Positions 6,920 to 8,874 of a DNA stretch of 8,874 nucleotides are shown here, piece by piece. The DNA is taken from NCBI GenBank assembly GCA_028709985.1, contig JAQUTB010000050.1, positions 1 through 8,874 on the forward strand, given 5' to 3'. Numbering within the stretch: the first letter of the stretch is position 1; each line of letters opens with the position of its first letter. The notes below the pieces were generated by a model. It was not told the DNA's origin. It made no database searches and saw only the letters and a program-made list of their open reading frames with translations. Source of the DNA: Dethiosulfovibrio sp. Lineage in GTDB: Bacteria; Synergistota; Synergistia; Synergistales; Dethiosulfovibrionaceae. Made by a program: the position numbers and the translations under genes.

Positions 6920-7759
6920 CTAAAACCCTACCGACCCTCCGAGAGAGATCAGGGAACCAGCCCATCTTCTCATGGTATCCATTCCCTTGCCCTCTATCCT
7001 CACGGTCCTTCCGTCCAACCGAATGGTCCCAGGGACCTCGGCGCAGTCAGCCTGGGAGGTGTAATGGAACGTTAAGTCCAGACAAAAATCTCCGTTCCCG
7101 GTATCAGGAACGGGAGCAAGGCCCTGAGAGATCCTCCTGACCGCTTCAGATGCCCTTTCCCTTATCATGCCGAAGGTCGTCTCAGGCGGAAGGCAGGAGG
7201 CGGCCGCGTGGCTTATGCCGGATTTGACCTCGCAGGTCAGGAGAGAATCGCCCAGAAGCCCTCTAGCCTCTCTGGCCGTGGCCTCGTCCCCGGTTATAAG
7301 GGCTACCGGGACGCCAAAATAGCCGCACACAGCGGCGTTGAGCCCGGTTTCCCCTGATTCTCTCCCGTTAAGAACGGCCCTGTAGACGGCCTTGCCTGAG
7401 ATGGTGTGGTCCAGCACAGCAGCGGGTGTCCCGGCCATTGCGTGGTAGCAAAGGAAGAAGGCCCCGTCGCATCCCTTGACCCCTTCCATCATCCCAAGCT
7501 GTTTAGGCGTGCCCGATATTATCCTGAGCCTTCCCTCGCTCCCAGGCATATCCTCCGGTGATATGTTTATCATCCTGGCGTGGGAGTCGTTTATGAGAAC
7601 CTCGTCGGCCCCTCCGTCGAAAGCCCCCTCTATGGCCGCTAGCAGATCGTGGGTCTGCATGGCCTTTCCGAAGGAGTACTCCTGATCGGTGCTTCTTGTC
7701 TGTTCCGCTCTTACTACCCCTGTGGCGCCTTCCATGTCCACGCTTATATAGATTTTCAT
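6920..7759 (-). CDS. M55-family zinc D-aminopeptidase (Bacillus DppA-like)
   Basis: This 279-residue protein matches the M55 family, whose B. subtilis member (also called DppA, 274 residues) is a cytoplasmic zinc enzyme that removes N-terminal D-amino acids such as D-Ala from short peptides. It begins MKIYISVDMEGATG with Asp8 and Glu10, then INDSHA with His60, FLCYHAM with His106, and GESGETGLNA with Glu137, the expected metal ligands at nearly the Bacillus spacing. No signal peptide is present. I start at ATG 7759, as in the family; a longer reading from TTG 7795 adds 12 residues but lacks a ribosome site. GGGG about eight bases upstream serves the ATG weakly. It is co-directional with the dpp operon but separated by a terminator. 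Its TAG stop (6922-6920) falls in the presumed target site of the downstream insertion. Substrate in this organism is inferred. Confidence 0.9.
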   Translation of the reverse strand: MKIYISVDMEGATGVVRAEQTRSTDQEYSFGKAMQTHDLLAAIEGAFDGGADEVLINDSHARMINISPEDMPGSEGRLRIISGTPKQLGMMEGVKGCDGAFFLCYHAMAGTPAAVLDHTISGKAVYRAVLNGRESGETGLNAAVCGYFGVPVALITGDEATAREARGLLGDSLLTCEVKSGISHAAASCLPPETTFGMIRERASEAVRRISQGLAPVPDTGNGDFCLDLTFHYTSQADCAEVPGTIRLDGRTVRIEGKGMDTMRRWAGSLISLGGSVGF

Positions 7760-7874
7760 CCGAGTCACCCCACTGTAGTTTGTGTAAAGCGACAATATGA
7801 TACACCTAAAACTGGAACAATGGCTCCATATGGTCTATCATGAGAGGTATATTTGACGAGAGGAGGATGAGTCG
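7760..7874. promoter_or_regulatory. Divergent intergenic region between the M55 gene and the coiled-coil protein gene
   Basis: This 115-bp AT-richer gap must hold the promoters of both genes. For the plus strand, TGGAAC (7813-7818) and TATCAT (7836-7841) are 17 bases apart, a weak -35 with a good -10. For the minus strand, TTGTTC and TATTGT with 17-base spacing is possible but poor. The overlapping symmetric sequences ATGGctCCAT (7820-7829) and CCATATGG (7826-7833) lie between the plus-strand boxes and could be a binding site. None of these is strong. Confidence 0.35.
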
Positions 7875-8874
7875 ATGAAATCGAGGATATTGTTTTGTTT
7901 TTATTTAGTCTTTGTCCTGTCCTTTTGCCCTCCCATATTGGCGCAGGATAAGCCCGCTCAGGAGGTCTCCTCCGACCAGGCTGTTTCCCAGGATCCCGCA
8001 GCGGAGGATCTTTTCAACAAAGATGCCAACGAGAAGAGGGTCGGTGTTATCAATCAGACCATAGAGAGGCTGGCGGCTGTGCCTGTGGCAGAGTCCGCCG
8101 CTCGCTACGGCATCTCAGAAGCGGACGTGGAGGCCAGGATGACAGCTCTGTCCTCGCTCCAGAACTTCTACCGCAGGCTTAACGTGGCGATAGAGAAGAC
8201 CGCTGGGTTCGCAGACGAGGAGAAAAAGAGGCGAGAGGAGAAGGAAAACTCCATGCTCAGCCTGGAGGCAAAACCGCCCTTCAACCTGAGCTATTACGAC
8301 GGCTTCCTTCAGGGAATGGAGGACCTAGATTCCACTCTGGCAAACCTCAGGGAATCCATGGCCCGGGAGCAGAAGGCAATAATAAGCGCCCAGACCCAGC
8401 TGGAAGAGGCGGGAAAGGCGGTTAGGCTGGCCAAAAGCGAGGCCGAGTCGGCCAAGGGCACGGACCAGGAGCAGAACAAGGAATGGATGCTGAGGAGGTT
8501 CGAGATAAAGGAGGAGCTGTGGAAGGTAACATTGGCTTACCTCAAGAGAAACCTTGAGAACATAAACTTACAGGTCTCTGTGGCCTCCCTCCGCCTTGAG
8601 CAGGAGGAGGATCTCCGCCGGTATATACACGACAACCTGGCCTACGACCAGAAGGACCTGGACGAAGGCCTTGCCCGTTATTCCTCTGGAGAGGAGGAGC
8701 TCAAGAAAAAGATAGCCTCCCTTGCTGGAGATGCGGAGAAGGCTGAGAAAGCCTACGCCGACTCCCACGCAAACCTGACCGTTGCCTCAGGGGAAAAGGT
8801 GGTCAAGTCGGCCCAGATGGCCTTTGCCGAGGCGGAGATAATGAGGGAGCTCATACACCTCACGTCCTCTCAGA
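7875..8874 (+). CDS. Exported coiled-coil protein, N-terminal part; possibly MscS-like channel periplasmic domain
   Basis: The reading frame is open from ATG 7875 to the window end (333 codons), preceded by GAGGAGG (7859-7865) at good spacing. Residues 1-23 form a signal peptide (MKSR, long Phe/Leu-rich core, ILA|QD). From about residue 45 the protein is rich in Glu, Lys, Ala, Gln and Arg with heptad-like Leu spacing, as in LDSTLANLRESMAREQ and later segments, predicting long periplasmic coiled coils. No membrane helix or catalytic motif appears in the visible part. Large MscS/MscK-type mechanosensitive channels begin this way, with the channel further downstream, so that is a reasonable guess. 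An unrelated structural or envelope protein fits equally well. It is transcribed away from the M55 gene and shows no functional tie to the dpp locus. Confidence 0.85.
   Translation, partial: MKSRILFCFYLVFVLSFCPPILAQDKPAQEVSSDQAVSQDPAAEDLFNKDANEKRVGVINQTIERLAAVPVAESAARYGISEADVEARMTALSSLQNFYRRLNVAIEKTAGFADEEKKRREEKENSMLSLEAKPPFNLSYYDGFLQGMEDLDSTLANLRESMAREQKAIISAQTQLEEAGKAVRLAKSEAESAKGTDQEQNKEWMLRRFEIKEELWKVTLAYLKRNLENINLQVSVASLRLEQEEDLRRYIHDNLAYDQKDLDEGLARYSSGEEELKKKIASLAGDAEKAEKAYADSHANLTVASGEKVVKSAQMAFAEAEIMRELIHLTSSQ

Noticed and set aside
7760..7795. Longer M55 start at TTG 7795
   Set aside because: No ribosome site precedes it, and M55 proteins begin at the MKIYISVDMEG segment encoded from 7759.
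7867..7878. Three-codon minigene ATG AGT CGA TGA overlapping the start of the coiled-coil protein gene
   Set aside because: It starts right next to the GAGGAGG site, too close for initiation, and is probably chance.

Overview
The window carries one coherent peptide-uptake locus, almost all of it on the minus strand, flanked by two peptidase genes. At its right edge is the start of an unrelated plus-strand gene. Base composition is moderately GC-rich, with frequent AGG (Arg) and ATA (Ile) codons and strong purine-rich Shine-Dalgarno sites. Two proteins have Sec signal peptides that look periplasmic rather than lipoprotein-type. Together with the heavy investment in peptide import and peptidases, this suggests a peptide- or amino-acid-fermenting diderm anaerobe. 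Synergistota (the Dethiosulfovibrio type) is my best guess, but it is an inference and not a demonstrated assignment.

In the direction of transcription (right to left): a probable M55 zinc D-aminopeptidase (7759-6920) is followed by an inverted-repeat-bounded, MITE-like insertion (6919-6787) and then a strong intrinsic terminator (6773-6734). Directly abutting that terminator is a near-consensus sigma-70 promoter (-35 at 6732-6727, -10 at 6709-6704). It drives a GntR/FCD-family regulator (6641-5949) and a complete dipeptide/oligopeptide ABC importer. The importer consists of permease DppB (TTG start), permease DppC, ATPase DppD, ATPase DppF and, last, the solute-binding protein DppA. dppB-dppC and dppD-dppF overlap, and dppC-dppD is separated by only a few bases. 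A good terminator (547-516) follows the binding protein. Immediately after it begins a secreted C69-family peptidase (497-1), which is cut by the window edge.

The inferred logic is that the binding protein captures short peptides in the periplasm and DppBC translocate them using ATP hydrolysis by DppD/DppF. The M55 enzyme in the cytoplasm removes N-terminal D-amino acids, and the exported C69 enzyme trims peptides outside the membrane. The GntR protein probably senses a product and controls the operon. The combination of M55 enzyme, Dpp importer and accessory peptidase recalls the Bacillus subtilis dpp-ykf operon, with a different regulator, a different peptidase and a different gene order. 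The most unusual single item is the MITE-like element, which seems to have landed at the M55 stop codon, between the gene and its terminator.

On the plus strand, from 7875 to the window end, is the N-terminal part of an exported, highly charged coiled-coil protein. It may be the periplasmic domain of a large MscS-like channel. The 115-bp divergent region (7760-7874) must hold its promoter and that of the M55 gene. The only gene-free stretch near 300 bp is 6642-6919, which is accounted for by the promoter, terminator and MITE-like element. I saw no tRNA, rRNA or CRISPR.
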